DNA from: an uncultured Burkholderiales bacterium
Lineage (GTDB): Bacteria > Pseudomonadota > Gammaproteobacteria > Burkholderiales > Burkholderiaceae_C
Reading direction: 5' to 3'
DNA length: 64,000 bases
NCBI GenBank assembly: GCA_903896615.1
Contig: CAITYM010000130.1
Span: forward strand, 1-64,000
Shown piece by piece: positions 40,452 through 49,553 of the stretch. The notes under the pieces were generated by a model, which saw only the letters and a list, made by a program, of their open reading frames with translations, was not told where the DNA came from and ran no database searches. The position numbers and the translations under genes are program-made. Position 1 is the first letter of the stretch; the number at the start of each line of letters is the position of its first letter.

Positions 40452-40642
40452 TTAAGTTAGTTGAGTAATATGACTCGCTTTTTATTTCAAACTCTTTGAT
40501 CAAAAAGGTTGGAGAAATTCATAATTATTTATACAAGCACGTGCTTAAATAAAACATGAACTCAACCTTAATTCTAAACAAACAATCTTTCAATCGCGTG
40601 TAACTTTTAGTATTTTGTGAATAAGACCGCAAGACCTCTCAA

Positions 40643-41728
40643 CTACCCTCTTGTAGCACAAGGACTGGAGACCCTGGGCATCCTCCAGGGTAACAAAGCT
40701 TGTACCCATGTTGTAGCAAAACGATTTGCGTTTAAAGTTTCGTGAAAGGATTTAACCCCCTCCCCCATCAAACGGTTTTGAACAACTGCTCGCTGATAAA
40801 AAGGTGTGTCCTCCAGTTGAGTGATTGTCCCAAGAGAATCCTCGCTCCTTAGACGTCTGGCTATACCCCAAGCCGTTTTAGGCATCGCCTTGCGCTGCGG
40901 CGCCTCAAAGCTCTTGATTTCGCCGTTCTTTAAAAACCTGAGTGCTAACACATGGTCCTTTCCCTGATGGAACTGGCAGTCGTAGACCACTGCGCAAGAT
41001 CCATCAGACATATGCCCCCTACTCCAGTCCCACTCTGTAAATGCATTTGCAATGGGCTCAGTGCCTTCATTTGAATCCAAATATGCGTGACCACTCCAAG
41101 ACTGTTCAGGGTGGGTAAGTTTAACCACTACCCTTGAACTCGGAGCAATAGGTCCCCAGTGGTGATGTGCTTGTGGATCTAAAGGAGTTGAAAAATTAAA
41201 GAGCTGCTCAGGGTAGACACTGACTCTGCCTTTAATTCTCCTGGGTATAGGTACGGACCACTCATTAATATCAATATGCAAAGCTTGGCCATCCCAATGA
41301 ACACATGAAGGCCCAATCACGAATTCACTCTGACTCCTGATAACACTCCCCTGTGGTCGCTCGGTCATACTCCAAAACTTTCCCTTTGGCGTATACAAAG
41401 CTACGTTGAGTGCACAGTGATTTATGGGCAGTGGATTCATACCCCTGCGAATAGCTTTAGCGTAATAGGGAGAGAAAACACTTCCAACAAAAGCAATCAA
41501 ACTTAATCCGTACTGTCCATCATCGCTCATGGCATCTACGTACCACCAAAGATAACCCCCAGAAGTTACCTCTTGATCAAACCGAGGTGATCCATCGCTG
41601 CTGCGCCCGCCAAGCGCCCGGACATCGCCGCCATGGGTAGCCCGGGTCCTGGGTGTACGCTCCCCCCCGCTAGAAATAGCCCCTTGATAGGTGTTTTGGC
41701 CTGCGCCCTGGCAAACACCTGCATCCAT
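40643..41728 (-). CDS. crtC: Acyclic carotenoid 1,2-hydratase (start uncertain)
   Basis: CrtC hydrates neurosporene/lycopene at C-1,2. The conserved domain begins GGYLWWYVDAMSDDGQYGLSLIAFVGSVFSPYYAKA, with later NHCALNVALY and WSMTERP. The frame stays open to 41875, deep inside crtD. The first ATG upstream of the conserved GGYLWW segment is at 41728, overlapping crtD by 163 bases and adding a non-conserved Gly/Arg/Thr-rich stretch. The next downstream ATG (41530) would remove GGYLWWYVDA. No GTG, TTG or CTG start was found just before the domain. The true start is therefore unresolved; a rare start, long overlap or frameshift near the crtD stop are the options. Confidence 0.85.
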   Translation of the reverse strand: MDAGVCQGAGQNTYQGAISSGGERTPRTRATHGGDVRALGGRSSDGSPRFDQEVTSGGYLWWYVDAMSDDGQYGLSLIAFVGSVFSPYYAKAIRRGMNPLPINHCALNVALYTPKGKFWSMTERPQGSVIRSQSEFVIGPSCVHWDGQALHIDINEWSVPIPRRIKGRVSVYPEQLFNFSTPLDPQAHHHWGPIAPSSRVVVKLTHPEQSWSGHAYLDSNEGTEPIANAFTEWDWSRGHMSDGSCAVVYDCQFHQGKDHVLALRFLKNGEIKSFEAPQRKAMPKTAWGIARRLRSEDSLGTITQLEDTPFYQRAVVQNRLMGEGVKSFHETLNANRFATTWVQALLPWRMPRVSSPCATRG

Positions 41729-43206
41729 CCATGTGTTGCCTGCCCGTAAAGGGCTCCCCCGGTTGCTGGAAACAGCTGATGAAAATTCTCTGGAAGCGTT
41801 TGAATACTTTGAGCTGTCTGAAGATCTAACTCCAGACCACAGCGTTTCATTAAAGAAAAGGTTACTGCCTTGCATGCCTCTAACTCCTGTTTTGTTAATG
41901 CGTGCCTATCCCCGGTAGCTGGTGCGTTGATAAGGCAAAAAATAGATTCATCTGCGTTGATTTGCTCATTGCTTTGATAGACCCTCTCGAGTCCACGCTG
42001 CTGAGCACACACATAGACAGTTGGTGTAGCGGGTAGTTTTTGATCTACAAAAATATCTTTGAATTCATTTGCATAATTGTTTTCAAAAAATACATTATGT
42101 CGGTCAAGATTAAAGCGGTGTTCTTTGACATTGCATTTCATACTCCAAGTTACCGCTGATAACGATCGCTCAGCTTTAACATCTGTTGAGGGTATGAGTG
42201 CTTTGACACTAACTCCTAACAAACCTGAACTAAGAGCTTGTATATCACCGTTAAAAACAATTGAGTCTGCACCAAATCTATCGCCGCGATCGGTTTGAAC
42301 AGCGCTAACAGCACCATCCTTGAGCTCAATCAAGCTACACCGAGTCTGATATTTGAACTCTACCCCGCGCTGTATACAAAGTCTCTCAATGGCTTTTGCA
42401 AGAGCCCTCATTCCCCCCTCTACTGACCAAACACCGTCCATCTCAACCTGAGCGATTAGCATTAACGTCGCTGGTGCACTCCAAGGTGAAGAGCCGCAGT
42501 AACTGGCGTACCTAGCAAACAACTGGCGTAACCTTTGGTCCTTAAAGTATCCACCTAAACTGTCCCACAAACTGCGCATAGGCCCTATGCTTGCAAGCGT
42601 AGCCAGACCTCTGGGGCCAAGTGCAAAGGCAAGTTTTTTAGCGCTCGGTGATGCCTCTCGTATGATAGGGCCCTCTAGAGCTTTGTATAAATCTTTGGCA
42701 CTGCGACAAAATCGGTTGAACCTGTGAAGCTCTGCTGCACCAGCAAACTCGCCAATAGCCTCTTGGGTTTGTAGTGCATCTGCATAAAGTGTGAGTTGCT
42801 CCTCGCCTGCATCTGCGCTCCAAGCATGACGCGCTAAAACTGGAAGCTTTTTGAGCACAAGCTCTGTGTCTAGGTTCGCTCCCACAGCTGCGAATAACTC
42901 CTCAAATACCCACTTCATGGTGAGCACAGTTGGTCCACTGTCTATTCCAAGTGATTCGTCTGTTTGCTTGCCTTGAGCAGAGGGTCTGAGTTGTCGCATT
43001 TTGCCGCCGCACTCCGCATGCGTTTCTAGCACCGTCACTTGAGCACCAGCATCTGCTAGTAACAAAGCGCTCACCAAGCCGCCCATACCAGCGCCGATGA
43101 CAACAGCTTTTGGTCCGCTATTCAAACTGCTCTTTAAACTACTATTTAAAGAAGTAGCATTCAATCTATTAACTGGAAGTGGTGATGAAGTGGTATGAGT
43201 GTTCAT
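41566..43206 (-). CDS. crtD: Hydroxyneurosporene/methoxyneurosporene desaturase
   Basis: This 546-aa enzyme of the CrtI/CrtD family introduces the C-3,4 double bond. The FAD motif is AVVIGAGMGGLVSALLLADAGAQVTVLE (about residues 33-60), preceded by a Ser/Asn-rich N-terminus. ECGGKMRQL, SGPTVLTMKWVFEELF and the C-terminal GLFLAGGSVHPGPGLPMAAMSGRLAG are typical of CrtD. It lies between crtA (9 bases upstream) and crtC on the same strand, so crtA-crtD-crtC form one unit. Confidence 0.94.
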   Translation of the reverse strand: MNTHTTSSPLPVNRLNATSLNSSLKSSLNSGPKAVVIGAGMGGLVSALLLADAGAQVTVLETHAECGGKMRQLRPSAQGKQTDESLGIDSGPTVLTMKWVFEELFAAVGANLDTELVLKKLPVLARHAWSADAGEEQLTLYADALQTQEAIGEFAGAAELHRFNRFCRSAKDLYKALEGPIIREASPSAKKLAFALGPRGLATLASIGPMRSLWDSLGGYFKDQRLRQLFARYASYCGSSPWSAPATLMLIAQVEMDGVWSVEGGMRALAKAIERLCIQRGVEFKYQTRCSLIELKDGAVSAVQTDRGDRFGADSIVFNGDIQALSSGLLGVSVKALIPSTDVKAERSLSAVTWSMKCNVKEHRFNLDRHNVFFENNYANEFKDIFVDQKLPATPTVYVCAQQRGLERVYQSNEQINADESIFCLINAPATGDRHALTKQELEACKAVTFSLMKRCGLELDLQTAQSIQTLPENFHQLFPATGGALYGQATHGWMQVFARAQAKTPIKGLFLAGGSVHPGPGLPMAAMSGRLAGAAAMDHLGLIKR

Positions 43207-43215
43207 GCTACGATT

Positions 43216-44007
43216 TCACGCGGTATGATCAATAATAGTATTTTCTTCAAAAACACGACTGGTTGAGTTAAATTGTCGGCCCTTCCACTGCCCACGCATG
43301 TGCAGAACTTGCATGCGAACAAACATAGACTCAGTAAAAAAAGAGTGTTTCTTTGCAGCAGCTATTGCTCTTTGGTGCGCACCTTGATGAGCATAATCGA
43401 TTAAAGCCTCGGTATTGCTCCACAAACTGAACGTGCACTGTCTTAGCAAAGGCGCTTCGCCTAATCCTATTGCTAATTGGCAACCCTGCGCTTGCTCTAA
43501 ATCGATTTGAGCGGGCGGTGCGTAACGCCAAAATGAAACCGCTTTCGTAGCACGAATACTCCCCCGGGTGAGTGAGGCCACAGGTCCTATATGCTCAGTT
43601 GGGGGGGCCTTATCTAAAACGCTTCTACTTGCCCACGACTGGTTGCTCCAAGAACCTCGACAAGAATTAACTGCCATGAGCCCTTGCCACCATTCACGAG
43701 CTTTCTCTTGATAGAACAGCAACTCTGAGCTATTCAAATAATTGGTGGCATTCTTAATCCCATCGAATACAAATATCAAGCCTTGGTGTGTTGAACTTGG
43801 CCTAAGACCAAATCCGCCGTCCTCACCAGAGCCCATTACTTTTGCAAATAAAAGTCCTGGTAGGGTTTTGTAAAAATGATTCGTCCCTTGTACGAGCCTC
43901 AACCATGCCCATGATCGGTACTGAGGCAAAAAGTCAAATAACAATATAACCACAACACCATTTAGTGTGGAAGGCGAGGTGTGTGTGTTATTTTGAAGTG
44001 TTGGCAT
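43216..44007 (-). CDS. crtA: Spheroidene monooxygenase
   Basis: This 263-aa enzyme oxidises spheroidene to spheroidenone with O2. Family features are VVVILLFDFLPQYRSWAWLRLVQG near the start, KVMGSGEDGGFGLRPSSTHQGLIFVFD in the middle and FVRMQVLHMRGQWKGR at the end. Its presence predicts keto-carotenoids under oxic conditions. It heads the minus-strand crtA-crtD-crtC group and lies downstream of the pufC 3' end. Confidence 0.93.
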   Translation of the reverse strand: MPTLQNNTHTSPSTLNGVVVILLFDFLPQYRSWAWLRLVQGTNHFYKTLPGLLFAKVMGSGEDGGFGLRPSSTHQGLIFVFDGIKNATNYLNSSELLFYQEKAREWWQGLMAVNSCRGSWSNQSWASRSVLDKAPPTEHIGPVASLTRGSIRATKAVSFWRYAPPAQIDLEQAQGCQLAIGLGEAPLLRQCTFSLWSNTEALIDYAHQGAHQRAIAAAKKHSFFTESMFVRMQVLHMRGQWKGRQFNSTSRVFEENTIIDHTA

Positions 44008-44120
44008 GCTAGGTATTGATCATGAACAACACGGGCAAATCCTAAGTGAAGACTTGACGCGAGACCAAGATGATTAATGTCATTACAAAAGGTTTTCTGA
44101 AGTATTTATTGCAAACACTG

Positions 44121-44172
44121 ATGTTGGGCTATTGGCTATTGACAAATACGGCTTATGCCTATTGCCCAACAT
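44121..44172 (-). terminator. Stem-loop after pufC (3' end of the puf operon)
   Basis: ATGTTGGGC (44121-44129) and GCCCAACAT (44164-44172) form a 9-bp perfect stem, with an inner GGC/GCC pairing, 12 bases past the pufC stop. There is no run of T, so it may stabilise the message end or act as a weak terminator rather than a classic Rho-independent one. Confidence 0.55.
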
Positions 44173-44184
44173 CATTTACAAAAC

Positions 44185-45228
44185 CTAGCGTTTAGCCACC
44201 TTTGCATCAAGATTGCCTGCAGTGATTGCTTTCAACTCGGGGTAATCTTTGGCCATTTGCGCACCATTCAACGGCTTATATACGCCTTGATGACAGGTTG
44301 CACAATAAACTTTTGCGACATCTCCAGTTTCGCCCAGTCGGTGTGCGGGAAAAGTACTCTGCAGCGGCTCCATATAGGTAAGGTTTAAGTCTCGCACCAT
44401 GCGAATACCGTACCACGCCGTAGCTCGTTGAGGCGGGTTCCCCTCCCAACTCGAAAAAGTACGGGTGTTGTGACAATATGTGCAATTTACACCAAGCGAT
44501 GTAGCCATATGGGTCATTAATCCGTAAGTCCACTCGGCTTGTTTGATGGAGTGTTTATTGCCATTAGGCAGTGCGGTTACCCCGCCCACTCTTATATCTT
44601 GCGCGCCTAACAAAAAGGGTGTGAAAGGATCGTTAGGCAATGAGGAGAGTCCCACACTCAAAGCGGGTTCATTTTGACCCGCCTTGTCCCCGATAAAGTT
44701 TGCACCAGCGGGGGTTACATCACGTTTAAACCAAACTTGCTGTGGTATGTTGTTGCCGCGGTGACAGGTATAACAAGTGACGCCTGTATTTGCAACGTGG
44801 CTGGTCCAATTGACATTCAGATTTTGTGTCATTTGGATCATTCGCCTAGCAACCACTTTGGTGTATTTGCTGTCCTCTGCAAAGTTGGCAGGGTTATGAC
44901 AGTAAACACAGCCCTCATTAGGAGCAACCCAAGAGGCCATCGACACCATAAGACGGGTAAACTGTGCCGAGGACAGGCCACCTAAGACTTGTACGTTTTT
45001 GTAAACCTGGCTTGCCCGGGGTCCATCAGTTGGAGCCGGCGGCAGTGCAAACGGGACAGCGTTATTTTCAGCCTTCGCCTCCACAATTCTGGGGTTGTAT
45101 ATTTCCACCATACCTGTTCCGCGGTATCCGTGTTGGATGCTGTCCATGGGAGGGCGCTCACACCCTGACAACAAAAGCAACAAACCTAGGCTTGCAAGGT
45201 GGAGAATTTTAATCATGATAGATCTCAT
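44185..45228 (-). CDS. pufC: Reaction-centre tetrahaem cytochrome c subunit
   Basis: This 347-aa protein has a lipoprotein signal with lipobox LLSGC (Cys23), so it is predicted to be anchored on the periplasmic side. Four haem motifs are present: CVYCH (107-111), CYTCH (152-156), CTYCH (249-253) and CATCH (309-313). Axial Met residues occur in RLMVSMASW and related helices. It rereduces the special pair. Its start overlaps the pufM stop by 4 bases. Confidence 0.97.
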   Translation of the reverse strand: MRSIMIKILHLASLGLLLLLSGCERPPMDSIQHGYRGTGMVEIYNPRIVEAKAENNAVPFALPPAPTDGPRASQVYKNVQVLGGLSSAQFTRLMVSMASWVAPNEGCVYCHNPANFAEDSKYTKVVARRMIQMTQNLNVNWTSHVANTGVTCYTCHRGNNIPQQVWFKRDVTPAGANFIGDKAGQNEPALSVGLSSLPNDPFTPFLLGAQDIRVGGVTALPNGNKHSIKQAEWTYGLMTHMATSLGVNCTYCHNTRTFSSWEGNPPQRATAWYGIRMVRDLNLTYMEPLQSTFPAHRLGETGDVAKVYCATCHQGVYKPLNGAQMAKDYPELKAITAGNLDAKVAKR

Positions 45229-46202
45229 GGTTTCGCTCCTTGTAGGGTTGCAGGGTCAACCACATTAGGAAAAACGGGGGGATACGGTGGAGCTACACCG
45301 TGTTTTACGGCCCACAGATACCAGTTATCGACTACTGTCCCGGTTAGCAAAATTCCAATTCCACCCACTAAAGGACACAAAACTGCAAACCACCAAGCCC
45401 ATCTGTGAATCGACTCCATGGTGGCGTTAAAGCCCATCGTCCATCGCCAAAATAGAGCTGCACGCTCAGATGCAGTGCCTCGATCTACGATTTGTTCAAT
45501 TTCGCGCTCACCCCCGTAACGACCTACAGCCAAAATAGTTGCTCCGTGCATGGCAAAGAGCAACACTGAGCCGTACAGAAAAACAATCGATAGTGCATGA
45601 AAGGGGTTATAGAAAAGATTTCCGTATCGAAGCGAGAACGCCGCAGTCCAATCTAGGTGAGGAAAAATTCCAAATGGCACAGCCTCACACCAACAGCCCA
45701 TCAATACGGGTCTAAAAAATCCGAGTACGAGGAAAAGCCATATTGCACCCGTAAAAGCCCAGGGAACGTGGGTACCCAGCCCTAGCTGCCTAGCGCGTCT
45801 GTATGTTCTAACCCACCACAAAAGAATTGAAATAGTTAAAAACAAACCTGCAATCAACCACCACCCCCCCTGATTAAGCGGGGGCATATGAAGTCCATAA
45901 ACTGGAGCGGGTGGTTCAAGAGCCAACCAAAAGAGTTGTCTAACGAATTGAACAGGACTAAAGTTAACAGAGGCCAACATGTTCATACCGATAATGTTGA
46001 AGGACAAAATCCCAAACACCAAAGACGCAAGACCCACGCTTCCTAAATAAACAGGACCAATCTGTGCGTTCCCTAAACGTCCAGCAAGGTGCAAGAAAAA
46101 AGGTTTTATCAAGCGGGGATCATTTCCCTTGGGTAGAGGTATACCTTCACTCACGGGTCCCGTCGCTTGTACGGCAGTGAACAGGTTTTGATATTGAGCC
46201 AT
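45225..46202 (-). CDS. pufM: Reaction centre M subunit
   Basis: This 325-aa five-TM core subunit carries the QA site and part of the special pair. It begins [15 protein letters not shown], and [40 protein letters not shown] is the diagnostic C-terminal region with the iron and QA-site ligands. It lies 79 bases after pufL and overlaps pufC by 4 bases. Confidence 0.98.
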   Translation of the reverse strand: MAQYQNLFTAVQATGPVSEGIPLPKGNDPRLIKPFFLHLAGRLGNAQIGPVYLGSVGLASLVFGILSFNIIGMNMLASVNFSPVQFVRQLFWLALEPPAPVYGLHMPPLNQGGWWLIAGLFLTISILLWWVRTYRRARQLGLGTHVPWAFTGAIWLFLVLGFFRPVLMGCWCEAVPFGIFPHLDWTAAFSLRYGNLFYNPFHALSIVFLYGSVLLFAMHGATILAVGRYGGEREIEQIVDRGTASERAALFWRWTMGFNATMESIHRWAWWFAVLCPLVGGIGILLTGTVVDNWYLWAVKHGVAPPYPPVFPNVVDPATLQGAKP

Positions 46203-46281
46203 ACTCTAATTCCTTTAAATCTTTTATCCTGGTGTTTGATGATTGATTTTTAAATCAATCTTTACTGAAGAGATTACGGGT

Positions 46282-47106
46282 TCAATGCCAAATTGGCATG
46301 TTCAACCACCATCCCCACCACTCTGGCCATCCTCTGGACCAAAAAGGTCCACTGATAACGATACAAACTGCTGAGAAAAATACTGCAGCAAGAGCTAAAA
46401 ATAATCCAAGCCTGTGAATCCCAAGGGTTCCAATTGAGTAGCCCACAATATCTCTAAAAAAGGTATCCTCATGCTCAGGAGATTTGACAACTTCGCCGGC
46501 CTTTGGATTCGTGGCCGAGAGAACCAAAGCACCGTGAAGTGAGAGCGCAAAAGTGGTAGTGAAGAAAAAGGTCACTGCAATCATATGCGCAGGGTTATAG
46601 TGAAAATGCAAATACTGATAGCCTACATTGGACACCCAGTCCAAGTGACTGTAGATGCCGTAGGGAAAAGCGTGCCCCCAAGCACCCATCAACACAGGGC
46701 GAATAACCTCAAGCGTAAAGTAGGCAAATATCGCAAAACTAAAAGCAAAGGGAACGTGGTATCCCATTCCCAGTTTGCGACAAATTTCAACCTCTCTTAA
46801 CGCCCAGGAGACAAATGCACCCAAGGCGCAAACAGTTATCCACTGCCACAACCCGCCCTTAAGCATTGGCGCCATTTTGAGTCCATAGGACAAATCAGGT
46901 GGTGCAATACTGATTTGCCATAAATTCCAAGTAGGCCCCATTGCTGCACCGTACAAAATGAGAGCAGTTCCAAGTACTGAGAAAAAAAATGTCGTAACTC
47001 CAAAGAAGCCCACAAAAAACGGACCTACCCAAAAGTCAAACAAGTCGCCACCAATTAAAGTGCCACCACGAATTCGGTATTTTTTCTCAAAACTCAGCAT
47101 GGCCAT
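46282..47106 (-). CDS. pufL: Reaction centre L subunit
   Basis: This 274-aa five-TM core subunit begins [65 protein letters not shown] contains the special-pair His region, and [23 protein letters not shown] the QB and iron site. The start context has GGAGGGCTC upstream. Confidence 0.98.
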   Translation of the reverse strand: MAMLSFEKKYRIRGGTLIGGDLFDFWVGPFFVGFFGVTTFFFSVLGTALILYGAAMGPTWNLWQISIAPPDLSYGLKMAPMLKGGLWQWITVCALGAFVSWALREVEICRKLGMGYHVPFAFSFAIFAYFTLEVIRPVLMGAWGHAFPYGIYSHLDWVSNVGYQYLHFHYNPAHMIAVTFFFTTTFALSLHGALVLSATNPKAGEVVKSPEHEDTFFRDIVGYSIGTLGIHRLGLFLALAAVFFSAVCIVISGPFWSRGWPEWWGWWLNMPIWH

Positions 47107-47162
47107 CTTCGAGCCCTCCTGTGCCTCTTAAGGCAGATATAAACACAAACACTTTCTAAATA

Positions 47163-47206
47163 CAGGTGTCAAAGGTCTTGCCTTGCAACTTAACCAATGG
47201 CACCTG
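47163..47206 (-). other. Candidate pufA-pufL intercistronic hairpin
   Basis: CAGGTG (47163-47168) and CACCTG (47201-47206) can pair, enclosing a smaller AAGG/CCTT hairpin, in the 124-base gap between pufA and pufL. In other puf operons a hairpin in this gap stabilises the pufBA message and raises the LH1:RC ratio. The pairing is short, so this is tentative. Confidence 0.35.
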
Positions 47207-47230
47207 CACTCTTCTCTACGCTAACCTTTA

Positions 47231-47428
47231 TCAGGACTTTTCTGCCACTGGCGCTGGCATTGGCGCATTTTGCGCCGCAGCCGGTGCCGGCTTTCTAGGT
47301 CCATCGAACCAGTTATAGCGATTTGTACTTAGCAAAATGAGGTGAATCATTGCTGCTAGTGCAAAAAGAAAAATTCCCTGAGCAACCATTGCTCTTAAGG
47401 GATCAAACAGACGCCAAATTCTCCACAT
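47231..47428 (-). CDS. pufA: LH1 alpha subunit
   Basis: The 65-aa protein [20 protein letters not shown]... has the LH1 alpha layout: the N-terminal [11 protein letters not shown]-like helix, a TM helix with BChl-ligand His29 in [10 protein letters not shown], and RYNWFDG after it. An Ala/Pro-rich tail ([20 protein letters not shown]) extends about 20 residues. A strong ribosome binding site (TAGGAGAAAGCC) overlaps the stop of the preceding small ORF. Confidence 0.96.
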   Translation of the reverse strand: MWRIWRLFDPLRAMVAQGIFLFALAAMIHLILLSTNRYNWFDGPRKPAPAAAQNAPMPAPVAEKS

Positions 47429-47437
47429 GGCTTTCTC

Positions 47438-47662
47438 CTAGTTGATATGAGACATAAAGGTGAATACTGCCGATTTGATTCCAATAAAAATGTTTTGAGA
47501 ATCCTCAGCCCCACTCAACCATTTGCGCCAATGAATGCCAACCATTTGGCCAAGCAAAGCAACAACAAGCAAAAGAACAAAGCACGGTACAAAGATCAAC
47601 AAATCACTCATCTTCTCTGTGAGAGAAAATGCACTATTGGTTTCATTCATCATTTCTGACAT
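47438..47662 (-). CDS. Unrecognised single-TM protein between pufB and pufA
   Basis: The ORF track starts at 47743 inside pufB; ATG 47662 has a good ribosome binding site (TTAGGAGTTACTGCC) and gives 74 aa. The protein has a polar Met/Asn-rich N-terminus (to about residue 17), one long TM helix (about 19-43, LLIFVPCFVLLLVVALLGQMVGIHW) and a tail RKWLSGAEDSQNIFIGIKSAVFTFMSHIN with a second amphipathic or weakly hydrophobic stretch. It is 40 bases after pufB and 9 bases before pufA, so it is co-translated at antenna-operon level. It is not PufX or PufQ by sequence as far as I can tell. A role as an extra LH1/RC subunit is inference from position and topology. Confidence 0.8.
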   Translation of the reverse strand: MSEMMNETNSAFSLTEKMSDLLIFVPCFVLLLVVALLGQMVGIHWRKWLSGAEDSQNIFIGIKSAVFTFMSHIN

Positions 47663-47702
47663 GGCAGTAACTCCTAATTTAAAAACACTTACCTGCTCTG
47701 AC

Positions 47703-47846
47703 TTAGAACCAGGGCCGCCATGCCCAGACCAACATGTGGGCAATAACAGCTATCGCTGTAAACCCCACTAATCCTTGGACCCAGTAATGGTGGAACTCCT
47801 GAGCTTCCTCATCGGTCAGTCCGGATATTGAATTCCGATTAGACAT
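47703..47846 (-). CDS. pufB: LH1 beta subunit
   Basis: The 47-aa protein [20 protein letters not shown]... is not in the ORF track. [15 protein letters not shown] is the beta N-terminus, His37 in [14 protein letters not shown] is the BChl ligand, and WRPWF is the typical end. The ribosome binding site AAGAAGGAGCATTCAT is good. It is the first gene of pufB-[small ORF]-pufA-pufL-pufM-pufC, about 170 bases after bchZ. Confidence 0.95.
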   Translation of the reverse strand: MSNRNSISGLTDEEAQEFHHYWVQGLVGFTAIAVIAHMLVWAWRPWF

Positions 47847-48018
47847 ATGAATGCTCCTTCTTTATGAAAGTGGCCTGGAAGACCATCGACGCGCTCAGCC
47901 CGCGCACCCTGGGCAGCCGCAACAAGACGTTGCTGCATTGGGTCCAGATTGCCTTTGTGCATTCGAGCTTGAATGCGTTCAAAGACAATCCATTGAATTC
48001 GTTGAGTTGCTGGTTCAT
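47839..48018 (-). CDS. Possible ATGA-coupled small ORF between bchZ and pufB
   Basis: An ATG at 48018 overlaps the bchZ stop (ATGA) and opens a 59-codon frame, [20 protein letters not shown]..., ending 8 bases inside pufB. The position matches that of pufQ in Rhodobacter, but the sequence has no PufQ-like TM helix and no recognised domain. The segment is clearly richer in GC than its neighbours and several frames are open, including one reading [20 protein letters not shown] on the same strand, so the coding frame, if any, is uncertain. It may instead be an untranslated puf leader. Confidence 0.25.
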   Translation of the reverse strand: MNQQLNEFNGLSLNAFKLECTKAIWTQCSNVLLRLPRVRGLSASMVFQATFIKKEHSYV

Positions 48019-49553
48019 GCTGCTACGCCCGTACCTGTTTGAGCTGCGTTTGTTGGGGTTGGAACTGGCCCAACAGGTTTTGAGTTAGGTGCAGGGGCCA
48101 TACCCAATGTCTTTGCAGTCAGCATCAAACGCTCAGCACTGACCTGGATTTCGTTTGCCTGTTGAGCGGCTCTATCAGTTGTATCTCTAAGAGTTTTAGC
48201 CACAGAGATCTGAATGAGTACGGGCTGTGCGCTCACACATTGCCTGAGTAGCTCTTGAGCCTCCTCGCTCCATTGCAGTTGTGAAGGCGCAACCACTCCT
48301 CTAGACAGTGTGGACTCTGCCTTGTCCATCTCAGTACCGAGCGGCAAAATATTAAAGAGCGCATCAAACAATGCATTGCAAACCTCTTGAACCAAATAGG
48401 TCGCACCGCTGTAACCCATAAAAGGCGTACCAGTGTGACGACGAATAATCGCACCTGGAAACGAAGCCGCAATAAAGCAAGGCTTCATGGGGCCGCGAGA
48501 TGCAAGCTCACTCAAATACATTCTTTCGTTATAGCTACCAAAAAGAATAAGAGGCGTTTGACTGCGTACCAACTCCCTCACAGCTTCGTTATCTGTTTTT
48601 TGACCCGGTAATCGAGGCACTGAAAAACGACAAGGTAAGCCCATCTCATCTTCAAGAAAGTGTTTGAGTCCGCGGGAATAAGTCTCATTGGCAACAACAG
48701 CAAAACTAGCTGTTGCAAAGAAATCTTGAGTCACTGAGCGCCAAAGGTCCCAAACCGGCTTCAAAGTCGTGTGACGTTCACGCTCAATAAACGGCTCTGG
48801 ATCCAGACCCAACATCTCGCCTAACTTTCTCAAAAAAAGAGTCGTGCTGTGCAGCCCTATTGGAGCTTGCAGATAGGGGCGGTCAAGTGCTTCACAAAGC
48901 ATACGACCAAATTCTCGGTACATGCAAATGTTTACATCTGATTCAACCAAGCGAGATACATCGGATAAGTGTGATCCCAGTGGAAAGATCATATTGATTT
49001 CTGCGCCAATCCCCTGAACCAAGCGCTTTATTTCAGCAACATCACTGGGTGAGTTGAAAACTCCGTAACTAGGGCCAATGATATTGACGCGAGGCCTATC
49101 GCCCTCTTTTCGAACACGTTTTGGCACCTTCTTGAGTCCGTACTCACTCCAGAGCCAAAACATCGCCCGATTTGCGCATTGCCACTGGTCTTCATCGATG
49201 GTACGTGGCAAAAAGCGCAATAAGTTTGTACCTTCAGGTGTGACCCCGCCCCCAATCATCTCGGCAATAGAGCCGGTTACAACTACAGCAGGTAAATCGG
49301 GATCTAATGAGGCATGAGCACGTTTCATTGCACCCTCTGTACCCTCGCGTCCGAGTTGCTCCTCTGCCAACCCAGTTACGACAATCGGCAACTCGTGAGG
49401 GGGCAGCGCATCTGTGTAATGCAGCACAGAGGTGACCGGTAAGTTCTCACACCCTACAGGTCCATCAATAACGACTTGCAGTCCCTTGATAGCCGTGAAA
49501 ACATACACAGCGCCCCAATATCCGCCAGCGCGGTCATGATCAATGACAAACAT
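48015..49553 (-). CDS. bchZ: Chlorophyllide a reductase subunit Z
   Basis: This 512-aa nitrogenase-like catalytic subunit works with BchY and BchX to reduce ring [40 protein letters not shown] is the diagnostic N-terminal region, with a cluster Cys. The C-terminal 30 residues ([27 protein letters not shown]) are a low-complexity extension beyond the usual end. It starts on the last base of the bchY stop codon. Confidence 0.97.
   Translation of the reverse strand: MFVIDHDRAGGYWGAVYVFTAIKGLQVVIDGPVGCENLPVTSVLHYTDALPPHELPIVVTGLAEEQLGREGTEGAMKRAHASLDPDLPAVVVTGSIAEMIGGGVTPEGTNLLRFLPRTIDEDQWQCANRAMFWLWSEYGLKKVPKRVRKEGDRPRVNIIGPSYGVFNSPSDVAEIKRLVQGIGAEINMIFPLGSHLSDVSRLVESDVNICMYREFGRMLCEALDRPYLQAPIGLHSTTLFLRKLGEMLGLDPEPFIERERHTTLKPVWDLWRSVTQDFFATASFAVVANETYSRGLKHFLEDEMGLPCRFSVPRLPGQKTDNEAVRELVRSQTPLILFGSYNERMYLSELASRGPMKPCFIAASFPGAIIRRHTGTPFMGYSGATYLVQEVCNALFDALFNILPLGTEMDKAESTLSRGVVAPSQLQWSEEAQELLRQCVSAQPVLIQISVAKTLRDTTDRAAQQANEIQVSAERLMLTAKTLGMAPAPNSKPVGPVPTPTNAAQTGTGVAA

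Noticed and set aside
47864-48088. Plus-strand 74-codon ORF antisense to the bchZ end and the bchZ-pufB gap
   Set aside because: No ribosome binding site and antisense to coding sequence; openness is explained by the local GC-rich composition.
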